A DNA stretch of 64,000 nucleotides from positions 14,267,197-14,331,196 of the forward strand of contig CM057149.1 in assembly GCA_029964075.1 (NCBI GenBank). Direction: 5' to 3'. Position 1 is the first letter of the stretch; every line of letters starts with the position of its first letter. The notes beneath the pieces are model-generated. The model made no database searches. It had not been told where the DNA came from and saw only the letters and a list, made by a program, of their open reading frames with translations. Made by a program: the position numbers and the translations under genes. This DNA comes from Patiria pectinifera. Lineage: Eukaryota; Echinodermata; Asteroidea; Valvatida; Asterinidae. Below, piece by piece: positions 54,501 to 54,988 of this stretch.

Positions 54501-54988
54501 GTAGGCCAGCTAGACTTGTTCCCTTACCTTACAGTTTTCCGGCATCTGGAAATTGATCCATTTTATCTTTGGTGGAGTCAGGGAACCAGACTACTTGAAC
54601 ATTTTTGGGGTTTTTTTGTTTTTCAAGCATTTTCGAACAAAAAACTTCAAACATGTCAGCGTAACAAAATTTGATCTTTTATGCTAACCCCCTAAATAGT
54701 TCATTTCTGAAAATTACAGCAAAAGCCAATGGTGTACATTCCCTTTCAACGAGGTTTGCCTTTCAGTTTCATGCAACAACAGAAGAAACTACATAGTAAA
54801 ATCTTGAAAAAAATAACAAACAAAAAAACAAAAAGCAAGGAAAAAGAGAACTAAAACCACCAGGTTTTTGTACCTTTCTTGGGAGGCTGTGACTTAGAAG
54901 TCCAAGTGCTGCTACTGTTTTTCTTAATCTTGTGGGGGTGGCTTGGCATCAGCGTTGCGGCAGTATCTTTGGACGCACCAGTCCCCAT
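381..54988 (-). CDS. 29-exon gene: seven cupredoxin-like modules, chitobiase-C-like module, two FN3 modules (1,167 aa)
   Basis: Joined coding sequence of 29 exons (listed separately), 3,504 nt from ATG at 54988 to TAG at 383-381. All junctions are GT-AG and keep frame, which is strong evidence for one intact gene. Order: basic N-terminus starting MGTGASK (1-39); cupredoxin-like modules at about 45-141, 142-239, 240-348, 349-460, 464-554, 558-660 and 663-762; chitobiase/hexosaminidase C-terminal-like module 783-850; acidic linker 862-882; FN3-like modules 898-984 and 985-1077; polar tail to 1167. Cupredoxin signs are a G-[DN]-x-[VI]-x-W-x-W strand, an HNI[RI]Q-like histidine strand, and PG[VL]F[YH]Y before each module's last strand. 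The Cys-His-Met copper loop is absent throughout. No signal peptide or membrane segment is seen, so an intracellular or membrane-tethered structural role is inferred. Function is unknown and I do not recognise a named orthologue. Confidence 0.88.
565..740. mobile_element. Partial MITE-like fragment (GGGCCCATTTCATAGC type)
   Basis: It contains GGGGCCCCATTTCATAGCA, close to the terminus of the inverted-repeat element at 9367-10150. Only one end is recognisable. Confidence 0.3.
845..1076 (+). mobile_element. tRNA-derived SINE, copy 1
   Basis: Pol III box A (TGGCGTAGCGG, 857-867) and box B (GGTTCGAATCC, 899-909) are followed by a shared body with GGGTTTTCCCCAGAATAT. A second copy is at 20808. 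The tail is truncated. Confidence 0.75.
1081..1490. mobile_element. MITE with CCCTAACC-type ends and AATCCTCC motifs, copy 1
   Basis: The ends AACCCCAACTCCCTAGGCC and GGCGGTTAGGG form a weak inverted repeat. The interior repeats AATCCTGCAAAATCCTCC. Further copies at 15501-16590 and 35176-35566 define the family. It ends about 40 bp from exon 28. Confidence 0.6.
1533..1670 (-). CDS. Exon 28: C-terminal region (aa 1078-1124)
   Basis: Acceptor CCTTCAG|ATGTAT, donor CTCCAG|GTAATA. It encodes DGFLSNELQLILPLCLDNIH, LPNGG and KPFLIIKEGQGRPP. I recognise no domain; it may be a further beta-strand extension of FN3 module 2. It lies about 5.8 kb downstream of exon 27, across the most repeat-rich intron. 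Confidence 0.82.
1754..2275. mobile_element. Foldback element with GAGGCGAAGCCGAG apex
   Basis: Palindrome 1754-1927 (tips TATACAAATATTGAG) with apex at 1832-1845, followed by a flanking arm carrying the inverted motif GATCCTTGTCATTTGA (about 1950 and 2260). The internal sequence CTCTTCCAAACCACCCCTTC is shared with elements at 38741, 52416 and 53261. Confidence 0.65.
2376..2760. mobile_element. MITE with TAGGCCAAAA termini, copy 1
   Basis: Terminal inverted repeats AAGGCCAAAAAAA ... AAAGTCTCCGG and CCGGAGACTC ... TTTGGCCTAA. An inverted, truncated copy is at 35701-36035. The interior has poly(T) tracts and GCGGCGACGCG motifs. Confidence 0.7.
2801..5485. mobile_element. 2.7-kb inverted-repeat element (AGGGTAAACTGGGGTAAAAA ends)
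   Basis: The left terminus at 2801 is matched by its reverse complement ending at 5485. Extra inverted copies of GGGGTAAAAACGCCC occur at 2830, 3187-3240 and 5250-5290, forming internal hairpins. The AT-rich interior contains another repeat (3808-4201). No transposase frame is recognisable. Confidence 0.65.
3808..4201. repeat. Interspersed repeat, shared with 20018-20526
   Basis: It shares GCTGATTAATTAGGCAAG, CCTAGATTTTGACCAATCAG and the end GTGGATAACGGGTGATACTC with the second copy inside the intron between exons 19 and 20. It contains CCAAT-like ACCAATCA motifs and GC-rich stretches. Confidence 0.6.
5596..6245. mobile_element. Retroposon debris with TTTA repeat and poly(A) tracts
   Basis: It opens with TTTATTTATTTATTTATT (a likely reverse-oriented LINE tail) and includes A tracts at about 5998-6016 and 6225-6245. 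No coding motif is recognisable. Confidence 0.35.
6425..6727 (-). mobile_element. tRNA-derived SINE (reverse orientation)
   Basis: On the minus strand it starts GGGGAGTGTGTGGCCTAGTGG (box A) with box B GGTTCGAATCC, followed by TGTCCTTGGGCAAGGCACTT and GGAGTATAAATGGGTACC. This is a body type widespread in marine invertebrates. Confidence 0.8.
7186..7343. repeat. Long perfect-like hairpin
   Basis: GGGAATAACAGTGTGAGGAT is mirrored by ATCCTCACACTGTTATTCCC. The arms continue inward through CCGGTCAT and TCACTGCGTGATAATGACC. It is a foldback MITE or part of one, and ends about 90 bp from exon 27. Confidence 0.6.
7432..7546 (-). CDS. Exon 27: second half of FN3-like module 2 (aa 1040-1078)
   Basis: Acceptor TTCAACAG|ACCAAG, donor TACCG|GTAAGT. 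It encodes TIGDYKKCQLTLPHREVHEA and PLAVFILALPGEKLST, resembling the last two FN3 strands. Phase 0 in, phase 1 out. Confidence 0.83.
7667..9132. mobile_element. Cluster of three TTAA MITE copies (family B)
   Basis: Two same-sense copies (about 7667-8150 and 8155-8597) are followed by an inverted copy (8597-9132). Shared features are ends of the type TTAAAG[CG]TAcAGTCCATCA, the GACTAAACTCCCTGTGA block, a small TGCGTC/GACGCA hairpin and CTCGGAATATACAGC. Confidence 0.7.
9367..10150. mobile_element. Inverted-repeat element carrying a second nested inverted-repeat element
   Basis: The outer ends GGGCCCAATTTCATAGCGCT and GCTATGAAATTGGGCCC bracket an inner element (9611-10124) with ends GGGCCCGTGACCATTCAG and CTGAATGGTCACGGTCCC. 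The outer interior is rich in TGCTTA/TAAGCA motifs. Confidence 0.7.
10208..10372 (-). CDS. Exon 26: first half of FN3-like module 2 (aa 985-1039)
   Basis: Acceptor CCCACAG|AGAGTG, donor GTTGAG|GTAGGC, phase 0 to 0. It encodes CEVTDQEDTINLVWTALDYL, then EPTKYVVYVDGRETPVE. The core Trp and the Y-x-V-Y-x-D-G strand fit FN3. Cys988 and Cys1001 could pair. Confidence 0.86.
10570..10775 (+). mobile_element. SINE-like fragment
   Basis: Box B-like GGGTTCGAGTCC, then TGTCTTTGGGCAAGACACTT and AGTAAATGGGTACCTG, match the body of the SINE at 6425-6727 in the opposite orientation. The tRNA head is degraded. Confidence 0.55.
10946..11098 (-). CDS. Exon 25: second half of FN3-like module 1 (aa 934-984)
   Basis: Acceptor CAAACAG|CTCTAC, donor AAACTG|GTACTA, phase 0 to 0. 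It encodes LYVNGICYHNDLPPTCHSIT and VDGLTGNQTYVISIIAQPRD then QESNKL, the [VI]-x-GL-x-x-x-T-x-Y-x(3)-[IV]-x-A signature of FN3. Confidence 0.88.
11571..12210. mobile_element. Inverted-repeat element with ACGACGCGTCGC motifs
   Basis: The ends CACCCGATTTCA and TGAAATCGGGTG are inverted. Both subterminal zones hold repeated ACGACGCGTCG/CGACGTG motifs on an otherwise AT-rich interior. Confidence 0.65.
12267..12398 (-). CDS. Exon 24: first half of FN3-like module 1 (aa 890-933)
   Basis: Acceptor CATTTAG|ACCAAC, donor TATCAG|GTATAG, phase 0 to 0. It encodes PAISGWLHNSSDNSIEIYWE, LPSVPYRGQLKSYQ. The P-x-I start, I-x-I-x-W strand and closing Y fit fibronectin type III. Confidence 0.86.
13767..13940. 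repeat. Hairpin element with GAGGCGAAGCCGAG apex (family F)
   Basis: The arms TATACAAATATAACATGG ... TATTGGAAGTTGACAAACTAG are mirrored around the apex at 13846-13859. A diverged copy in opposite order is at 58568-58720. Confidence 0.7.
13943..14473. mobile_element. Inverted-repeat element with CTATACCTCATACATAT ends (family E)
   Basis: The ends TACTATACCTCATACATATT and CATATGTATGAGGTATAGTA are inverted. An internal hairpin at 14285-14350 has arms GCGCATGCGTAGTAGACTGT. An inverted copy lies at 58030-58567. Confidence 0.7.
14496..14864. mobile_element. MITE with TTAGGCCAAAA termini, subfamily 2, copy 1
   Basis: It shares AACATTTTGGGGGAAAAAAG, the GCAATAGAGGGCGCTGTTGG block and GTCTCTGGTCAGACC ends with the copy at 24420-24797. 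Its right end is 10 nt from the 5' splice site of exon 23. Confidence 0.7.
14875..14986 (-). CDS. Exon 23: acidic linker (aa 852-889)
   Basis: Acceptor CATGCAG|ACGATT, donor GGACCT|GTAAGT. It encodes RFWVLEGNVGHSSEDDDAIS then TDDFEAEMQNNGPGP, a strongly acidic and probably flexible hinge between the chitobiase-like and FN3 modules. A MITE terminus begins 10 nt inside the intron (14864). Confidence 0.84.
15501..16590. mobile_element. MITE of the CCCTAACC family, copy 2, with insertion
   Basis: The flanks match copies 1 and 3, but 15740-16405 is extra sequence bounded by TTAACCCTTTC and GAAAGGGATAA, an inverted pair suggesting a second transposon. Within it, about 48 bp containing TTTAGTCGACCAGGAAACCA is tandemly duplicated at 15803-15895. 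The right end holds GGATTTTGGA repeats. Confidence 0.6.
16641..16747 (-). CDS. Exon 22: second half of chitobiase C-terminal-like module (aa 817-852)
   Basis: Acceptor AATGCAG|GTTTAC, donor TCCAA|GTAGGT. It encodes VYKSEKGICLRRPGLHIIRA and ITISNGLLPSPVYTS, matching the Y-x(n)-G-x-[HY]-x-I-[KR]-A and S-x-V pattern of the fold. Reading through the donor would hit TAG at once. Splicing to exon 23 restores the frame (Lys852). Confidence 0.87.
16842..17345. mobile_element. TTAA MITE, family B copy 4
   Basis: The ends TAAAGGTAGAGTATTTCATT and AAATGACATACTCTACCTTA are inverted. The interior matches the 7667-9132 cluster (CTCAAAATCTAAGGAAGGGT). Confidence 0.65.
17762..17890. repeat. Hairpin beside exon 21
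   Basis: The arms GTTATCGCGCTCGCGCTCGT ... CTGTGTCCCACAT are mirrored around a TACCACTCGGCCGAAAT loop. It ends 17 nt from the exon 21 donor and so can be transcribed in the intron. Confidence 0.65.
17908..18068 (-). CDS. Exon 21: first half of chitobiase C-terminal-like module (aa 763-816)
   Basis: Acceptor ATATTTCAG|AGTCTC, donor ACCAGG|GTATGT. It encodes VERFHTVELQSTCTSQTASI then LYTLDGSIPELHGSATR. YTLDGS-x-P is the hallmark of the chitobiase/beta-hexosaminidase C-terminal fold (CHB_HEX_C type), which is continued in frame by exon 22. A long hairpin ends 17 nt into the next intron. Confidence 0.87.
18127..19400. mobile_element. 1.3-kb inverted-repeat element with a nested element
   Basis: The ends CAGTCACACATTTTACGG and CCATAAATGTGTGACTG bracket subterminal GGAGCTACG motifs and many internal CCGTNGTNA-like words. 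The inner element 18717-19361 has ends GCGGCCCTATTTTGGTAAAA and its reverse complement. Confidence 0.7.
19468..19705 (-). CDS. Exon 20: main body of cupredoxin 7 (aa 684-763)
   Basis: Largest coding exon (238 nt), acceptor TTTACAG|GGTCAG, donor GATGATG|GTACGT. It encodes GQSVLWSWKGSQFETHNIVH (His699 as ligand-position His), FTFEEPGTFYETSEGAPGC and VGVVHVLDD. It is a nearly complete plastocyanin-like profile except for the absent Cys-His-Met loop. Confidence 0.92.
20018..20526. repeat. Interspersed repeat, second copy, with internal 86-bp duplication
   Basis: It matches 3808-4201. Inside, a block around CACGGCGCGCGGCGCT (20200 and 20286) is duplicated in tandem, followed by CACTGCATTCGAATTGACCA. 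Confidence 0.6.
20669..20785 (-). CDS. Exon 19: end of cupredoxin 6, start of cupredoxin 7 (aa 645-683)
   Basis: Acceptor CTGACAG|TATGAG, donor CACAGG|GTAAGT, phase 0 to 0. It encodes TVLSSVVVSNPSGSFTVMVS then KGFKPPAVSIHR, joining the last strand of one module to the GF-x-P start of the next. Confidence 0.87.
20808..21092 (+). mobile_element. tRNA-derived SINE, copy 2 (full length)
   Basis: Box A at 20820-20830, box B at 20862-20872, body as in copy 1 and an ATA-repeat tail at 21072-21091. It sits 22 nt upstream (gene sense) of exon 19's acceptor. Confidence 0.78.
21738..21822 (-). CDS. Exon 18: cupredoxin 6, PGVYHYY strand (aa 616-644)
   Basis: Acceptor TATCCAG|GCGCTG, donor TTTATG|GTAAGA. 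It encodes RCCALRFSNPGVYHYYSKAF and then NKTDKFM. It repeats the PG[VL][FY] strand seen in modules 2, 3, 4 and 7. Confidence 0.86.
21865..22203. mobile_element. Inverted-repeat element with a hammerhead-like core
   Basis: The ends CGGTTTGCGGTAACACCATG and its reverse complement define a 339-bp unit. On the minus strand 22061-22031 reads CTGACGA, a stem of TGACTAG/CTAGTC, then GAAAC, the ordered core of a hammerhead ribozyme, as found in Penelope-like and related retroelements. Confidence 0.55.
22395..22654. mobile_element. Small MITE (AGGGC[TC]TGTCTCA ends)
   Basis: AGGGCTTGTCTCAGTTCAT is mirrored by TTTCTTTCCAGGAC ... TGAGACAGGCCCT. Internal GACAAGTT/AACTTGTC pairs occur. Confidence 0.6.
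22718..23151. mobile_element. MITE with ATATGTGACCTGTTCTGTCA ends
   Basis: The left terminus at 22718 and its reverse complement ending at 23151 extend about 45 bp with few mismatches (GGCATAAGG/CCTTATC region). No coding content. Confidence 0.7.
23269..24347 (+). pseudogene. LINE reverse-transcriptase C-terminal fragment, split by a MITE
   Basis: Frame pieces LFVKLHSLTLSDINKLQTGI and FMFKFTNNLLP precede the insertion at 23409-23942. HHYHTRSHSNLYIPFKRTSL and RFYGPSLWNSI follow it. These are typical of the ORF2 C-terminus of CR1/L2-group non-LTR elements. A poly(T) tract near 23390-23400 also shifts frame. It is a dead copy. Confidence 0.75.
23409..23942. mobile_element. TTAA MITE family A, copy 1
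   Basis: TTAA at 23409-23412 and 23939-23942 flank inverted ends AAGGGAATATACA and TGTATTTTCCCTT. The interior matches 42136-42672 closely. This is the signature of piggyBac-type non-autonomous elements. Confidence 0.8.
24420..24797. mobile_element. MITE with TTAGGCCAAAA termini, subfamily 2, copy 2
   Basis: The ends TAAGGCCAAAA ... GTCGGTCTCTGGTCAG and CTGACCAGAGACCGA ... TTTTGGCCTAA are inverted. It is opposite in orientation to copy 1. It ends 28 nt from the exon 17 donor. Confidence 0.75.
24826..25001 (-). CDS. Exon 17: cupredoxin 6, first part (aa 558-616)
   Basis: Acceptor ACATGTAG|ATCCAT, donor CCAAG|GTCAGG. It encodes HQVLVAKNHLQPDPVLAQTY, WVWPVLRKHGLTQL and VFELQTYTQDVVTP. His591 aligns with the first ligand. 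A MITE terminus lies only 28 nt into the following intron (at 24797). Confidence 0.88.
25628..26172. mobile_element. Inverted-repeat element (CTCGTACCCCCGCCCTGC ends)
   Basis: Left arm TACCCCCGCCCTGCAAACAG ... CGCTGGGATAC near 25636-25672 is repeated in reverse at 26127-26165. The interior is unrecognised. Confidence 0.65.
26290..26341 (-). CDS. Exon 16: last strand of cupredoxin 5 (aa 540-557)
   Basis: 52-nt exon, acceptor TTTTTTCAG|TGTTGC, donor GCCCAG|GTAAGA. It encodes SVALPKLYGAVVAVSQAQ, the closing strand with no Cys, His or Met ligand. Confidence 0.83.
26992..27104 (-). CDS. Exon 15: middle of cupredoxin 5 (aa 503-540)
   Basis: Acceptor AATGTAG|GTATCT, donor CAGAG|GTAAGT. It encodes VSRHGHPTKEGFCSGLP, then FVRQFNAGAVVYYQ, the strand before the ligand loop position. 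Phase 0 in, phase 2 out. Confidence 0.87.
27178..28091. mobile_element. 0.9-kb DNA transposon relic (ACCGTAATTTTCGGAATATA ends)
   Basis: Both ends carry ACCGTAATTTTCGGAATATA then AGCCGC in inverted orientation, with repeated GGCTTATA words inside each end. No intact transposase frame. The type of terminus is common among animal MITEs. Confidence 0.7.
28800..29075 (+). repeat. Imperfect short tandem repeats (CAATGTACAACAGCATAA type)
   Basis: Repeated CAATGCA/CAATGTACAACAGCATAA words create an open frame with Q/C/T-rich peptide. It is best read as minisatellite-like low complexity, not a gene. Confidence 0.5.
29374..29924. mobile_element. TTAA MITE, family B copy 5
   Basis: The ends TTAATGCTACAGTCCATCAT and ATGATGGACTATTCCTTTAA are inverted. 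It contains the family hairpin and the CTCGGAATATACAG block. It lies about 180 bp downstream of exon 14 in gene sense. Confidence 0.75.
30104..30220 (-). CDS. Exon 14: first half of cupredoxin 5 (aa 464-502)
   Basis: Acceptor TTGACAG|AATCATT, donor ATTCAG|GTAAGT, phase 0 to 0. It encodes ITVSDTGFEPKVLRVHPGDR, WWVWEN and QQHNIIQ. His498 aligns with the first copper ligand. This is the clearest cupredoxin half-domain in the protein. Confidence 0.9.
30297..30815. mobile_element. TTAA MITE, family B copy 6
   Basis: TTAA-flanked ends AAGCTATAGTCGATCATTTG and ACAAATGATGGACTATATCT. Hairpin TGCGTCTTCAGACGCA in the middle. Confidence 0.78.
31207..31840. mobile_element. Inverted-repeat element (GGTGTCACGGTCTCACTTCT ends)
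   Basis: The left terminus at 31207 and its reverse complement ending at 31840 match over about 40 bp including GCGTGCTAGCTTCTCCG. It lies about 170 bp beyond exon 13 in gene sense. Confidence 0.75.
32012..32169 (-). CDS. Exon 13: second half of cupredoxin 4 (aa 411-463)
   Basis: Acceptor CTCCCTAG|ATTTTT, donor CAGAAG|GTAATA. It encodes LATVQLSTPGVFHYRVSD and then CCSVIVNPGQK, the PGVF-x-Y strand and closing strand of the module. A Cys-Cys pair lies at 453-454. Phase 0 out. Confidence 0.88.
32438..32492 (-). CDS. Exon 12: cupredoxin 4 insert (aa 393-411)
   Basis: 55-nt exon, acceptor GTTACAG|GTGGAT, donor CAATA|GTAAGT. It encodes VDSCVASDNKTVAEVDCN with two cysteines that could form a module-specific pair. 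Phase 0 in, phase 1 out. Confidence 0.8.
32781..32863 (-). CDS. Exon 11: Trp strand of cupredoxin 4 (aa 365-392)
   Basis: Acceptor ATTTTAG|ATCTG, donor ATGCAG|GTAAAA. It encodes LSVINSGDRIWWNWDVDNIQ then DSFSVMQ. This is the only module whose strand lacks the copper-ligand His (DSFSVMQ in place of HNIxQ). Confidence 0.87.
33036..33728. mobile_element. Tc1/mariner-like non-autonomous element
   Basis: The inverted ends TACAGCGTGTGTCAATAAAA and TTTTTATTGACACACGCTGT are flanked by TA. GTGTCAATAA-type termini and TA targets suit Tc1/mariner. No catalytic frame survives. Confidence 0.65.
33977..34450 (+). repeat. Tandem duplication, about 234-bp period
   Basis: AGGTTACCCATTCCTACTGG recurs at about 34031 and 34265 with the surrounding GTCACGTGGCCGGTCTTAAA and CACTTTTCCAGTGTC in the same order, giving two adjacent near-identical units. 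Confidence 0.75.
34822..34979 (-). CDS. Exon 10: end of cupredoxin 3, start of cupredoxin 4 (aa 312-365)
   Basis: Acceptor ATGCCTAG|CCGAGC, donor CCCAG|GTGTGT. It encodes HIFHEPGVFYYCDNNYDDN and LGVVVVKP. Cys330 sits where blue-copper proteins have their Cys, but no His or Met follows at ligand spacing. It then opens module 4 with HHVEVTAEGFYP. Confidence 0.9.
35176..35566. mobile_element. MITE of the CCCTAACC family, copy 3 (inverted)
   Basis: It matches copy 1 in reverse orientation: TAACCCTAACCACCCTGAAT at the left and GCCTAGGGAGTTACGGTTAA at the right. Confidence 0.62.
35701..36035. mobile_element. MITE with TAGGCCAAAA termini, truncated copy 2
   Basis: Reverse copy of 2376-2760, sharing GTCTCCGGTTTCTGGTATG and GACTCCCATATATTTGCACT. 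The right terminus is missing. Confidence 0.65.
36111..36217 (-). CDS. Exon 9: histidine strand of cupredoxin 3 (aa 277-312)
   Basis: Acceptor CACCAAAG|TGCAAG (short pyrimidine tract), donor CCTAG|GTGAGT. It encodes CKKKHRIQQMEVPTGHAV and then FPRPVKGGFSSDAP. His281 aligns with the first copper ligand. As in modules 1, 4 and 5, a phase-0 intron lies at or next to this strand. Confidence 0.83.
36502..37502. mobile_element. 1-kb inverted-repeat element containing a 48-bp tandem array
   Basis: The ends GGGGCAGATTGCAATAAC and GTTATTGCAATCCGCCCC are inverted. Its right half is filled by the array at 37085-37450. GTCTTAA/TTAAGAC words recur in both arms. Confidence 0.65.
37085..37450 (+). repeat. 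48-bp minisatellite, about 7.5 copies
   Basis: The unit contains GCTTTGTTATTATTATTATT then TTTGTCAGATACTGTGCGCC and is nearly identical in all copies. Because 48 is a multiple of 3 it creates long meaningless open frames. Confidence 0.92.
37552..38087. mobile_element. TTAA MITE, family B copy 7
   Basis: Flanked by TTAA on both sides. Ends AAGCTATAGTCCATCATTTG and ACAAATGATGGACTAGATCT. It lies about 190 bp downstream of exon 8 in gene sense. Confidence 0.8.
38278..38461 (-). CDS. Exon 8: end of cupredoxin 2 and start of cupredoxin 3 (aa 215-276)
   Basis: Acceptor TTGCAG|ACATCC, donor TTCAAG|GTCAGT. It encodes HPGLFYFQTEGPEDGEMQLC then VVHV (last strand of module 2, no Cys-His-Met loop), followed by RRFNPRLLTVSQGDRVWWLW, the canonical opening of module 3. 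Confidence 0.9.
38741..39307. mobile_element. Foldback element family C, copy (apex 39215-39228)
   Basis: It carries the block TATAACACCTCACCCACAGA, GTAGCAACCAAAGTACTAT repeats, TTTCAACTGTGTTCAGATTT and a terminal hairpin whose arms (GATGGACCATTCTATTTTCC) meet at CTCGGCTTCGCCTC. Confidence 0.75.
39720..40422. mobile_element. MITE with AAGGGCCTGTCACA-type ends
   Basis: TTAAGGCCCTGTCACACTG and TATAATGTGACAGGCCCTTT are inverted, with subterminal TATATGCACTCTCA/TGAGAGTGCATATA. The interior is GC-rich with AGCG words. Confidence 0.7.
40548..40592 (-). CDS. Exon 7: short linker exon in cupredoxin 2 (aa 200-215)
   Basis: 45-nt exon, acceptor CATAG|GACC, donor TTTCC|GTGAGT. It encodes TSAPMQSGSYKHEF and is too short for most ORF finders. 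It is supported by exact phase 2 to phase 2 joining and by the expected ...Y-x-H-x-F strand before the PGLFYF motif of exon 8. Confidence 0.82.
40768..41742. mobile_element. CAGGGTGAGT-ended element interrupted by a SINE
   Basis: The left end CAGGGTGAGTAAAA and the right end GACTCACCCTG (41729-41739) are inverted. The interior matches 48541-49106. The SINE at 41379-41726 separates the right terminus. Confidence 0.7.
41379..41726 (-). mobile_element. tRNA-derived SINE (reverse orientation)
   Basis: Minus-strand head GATGGCATGGGTGGCTTGTG with box B GGTTCGAATCC, a GC-rich body (CTCCGGGCCCTCCGG) and an ATTATTATTT-type tail at the low-coordinate end. Confidence 0.72.
41804..41952 (-). CDS. Exon 6: core of cupredoxin 2 (aa 151-200)
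   Basis: Acceptor TGCAG|CTGACAG, donor GGAGG|GTGAGTA. It encodes RFVPSLLHIEQGNSVKWVWN and then RAHSVREV, where His180 aligns with the first copper ligand. It also carries CPKHCG. Phase 0 in, phase 2 out. Confidence 0.88.
42136..42672. mobile_element. TTAA MITE family A, copy 2
   Basis: Near-identical to 23409-23942. TTAA at both borders, ends AAGGGAATATACATCATTTG and GCAAATGTTGTATTTTCCC. It contains hairpin TTTTTCCAACGCTAATCGGC. Confidence 0.82.
43006..43078 (-). repeat. tRNA-like sequence (probable SINE head or tRNA pseudogene)
   Basis: On the minus strand GGGCTGG at the start pairs with CCAGTCC at the end as a 7-bp acceptor stem, with AGTTGGTAGAGCG and GGTTCAAACCC boxes. The anticodon arm is mismatched, so a functional tRNA is doubtful. 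Confidence 0.5.
43246..43318 (-). CDS. Exon 5: end of cupredoxin 1, start of cupredoxin 2 (aa 126-150)
   Basis: Acceptor TTTGCAG|TGAAGG, donor GCAGAG|GTAAGA. With the split Ser126 it reads SEGYEANSGKVLHVTV, the position of the plastocyanin Cys-His-Met loop plus last strand. Cys and Met are missing. The exon then opens module 2 with SRHYVMAE. Confidence 0.85.
43426..43623. mobile_element. 198-bp MITE (GGACCGATCCAGTAAGC ends)
   Basis: GGACCGATCCAGTAAGCCCC and GTGCTTACTGGATCGGTCC are inverted. The interior has a duplicated GTGCACGCATGTCGGAC. It lies about 110 bp upstream (gene sense) of exon 5. Confidence 0.72.
44186..44304 (-). CDS. Exon 4: middle of cupredoxin 1 (aa 87-126)
   Basis: Acceptor CCCCCAG|GTTGTATTC, donor GTCAG|GTTGGT. 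It begins VVFDGQAV, so the joined sequence reads HNIRQ-VVFDG, like the HN[IV]VFD of plastocyanins, and ends GEFKFV. The acceptor touches a 27-bp minisatellite (44305-45575) whose unit resembles this same junction. Confidence 0.87.
44305..45575 (-). repeat. 27-bp minisatellite, roughly 45 copies, abutting the exon 4 acceptor
   Basis: In gene sense the unit reads CCATTACCCCAG then GTTGTATTTGTTATA. The true junction is CCATTCCCCCAG|GTTGTATTC, so the unit looks like a copy of the intron-exon border. Some units vary (AA/GG/GA before CCTGG) or are longer. The repeat has no stop in any of the three gene-sense frames and produces frames of up to 339 codons. Confidence 0.93.
45576..47716. other. Intron 3, no recognised element
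   Basis: AT-rich intron sequence with many TACATGTA and ACCGGTA palindromes and an A tract at about 46420. I see no exon, transposon ends or conserved frame here. Confidence 0.5.
47717..47773 (-). CDS. Exon 3: histidine strand of cupredoxin 1 (aa 68-86)
   Basis: 57-nt exon, acceptor TGTTCAG|AGC, donor CGGCAG|GTAAGC, phase 0 to 0. It encodes SISIHWNATLGSNGHNIRQ, the classic Trp strand followed by the first copper-ligand His (His82) in GHNIRQ. Only this frame continues the domain from exon 2 into exon 4. Confidence 0.85.
47774..48540. other. Intron 2, 3' part, with an unused 20-nt exon-like segment
   Basis: Mostly unremarkable AT-rich intron. At 48252-48233 (minus) TTTGCAG/ATGTGCT...CGTCAG/GTATAG looks like a microexon, but including it destroys the frame. 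Confidence 0.45.
48541..49106. mobile_element. CAGGGTGAGT-ended element, intact copy
   Basis: The ends CAAGGTGAGTAAAAAAAA and TTTTTTTGACTCACCCTGTA are inverted. Long subterminal inverted repeats include TTTGTAGCACCAAACATAAT. Confidence 0.72.
49846..50226. mobile_element. MITE with TTAGGCCGAGTAAAA ends
   Basis: TTAGGCCGAGTAAAAAAA ... GTTTCTCGTCC and GGACGAGAAAC ... TTTTTTACTTCGCCTTAA are inverted. Related in style to the TAGGCCAAAA elements. Confidence 0.65.
51375..51995. repeat. Extremely CpG-rich foldback of GCGGATCTCGCCTCG words
   Basis: 51375-51660 repeats CGCGGATCTCGCCTCG in one sense and 51730-51960 repeats its reverse complement, with an AT-rich spacer. This contrasts sharply with AT-rich flanks. 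It produces Arg/Ala/Ser-rich open frames on both strands that are composition artefacts. Confidence 0.8.
52120..52205 (-). CDS. Exon 2: first strands of cupredoxin 1 (aa 40-67)
   Basis: Acceptor CCTCAG|GAAAT, donor GACAG|GTACTT. It completes Gly39 and encodes the opening strands, with VRIGLTKLGFSPAEVTVSEG matching the GF-x-P-x-x-[VL]-x-V-x-x-G start of a cupredoxin. It ends in phase 0, which fixes exon 3 as its partner. Confidence 0.85.
52416..52992. mobile_element. Foldback element family C, forward copy
   Basis: Same layout as 38741-39307. The hairpin apex is expanded to three CTCGGCTTCGC units (52881-52915). Confidence 0.75.
53261..53829. mobile_element. Foldback element family C, reverse copy
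   Basis: Inverted relative to 52416-52992 and only about 270 bp away. Apex GAGGCGAAGCCGAG at 53337-53350. Confidence 0.75.
54214..54749. mobile_element. TTAA MITE family A, diverged copy 3
   Basis: TTAAAGGGAATATACAACAT at the left and GGTGTACATTCCCTTTCAA at the right. The interior is inverted with respect to copies 1 and 2 and more diverged. Confidence 0.65.
54874..54988 (-). CDS. Exon 1: start codon and basic N-terminus (aa 1-39)
   Basis: The ATG at 54988-54986 sits in ACACCATGG, a strong eukaryotic start context, and an in-frame TAG lies 51 nt upstream at 55042-55040. This start is therefore preferred and 54989-55039 is read as 5' UTR. The peptide begins MGTGASK, fitting the N-myristoylation pattern (Gly2, small residue at 6, Lys7), and continues with a Ser/Lys-rich segment (HPHKIKKN). 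There is no hydrophobic signal peptide. It ends AAAG|GTACAA in phase 1. Alternatively the real start lies in an unseen exon and the CTAG at 55040 is a splice acceptor. Confidence 0.7.

Noticed and set aside
381-54988. Multicopper oxidase (hephaestin/ceruloplasmin-like) identity
   Set aside because: Those proteins need HCH and HxH copper clusters between domains; none of these motifs is present, and the CHB and FN3 modules do not fit.
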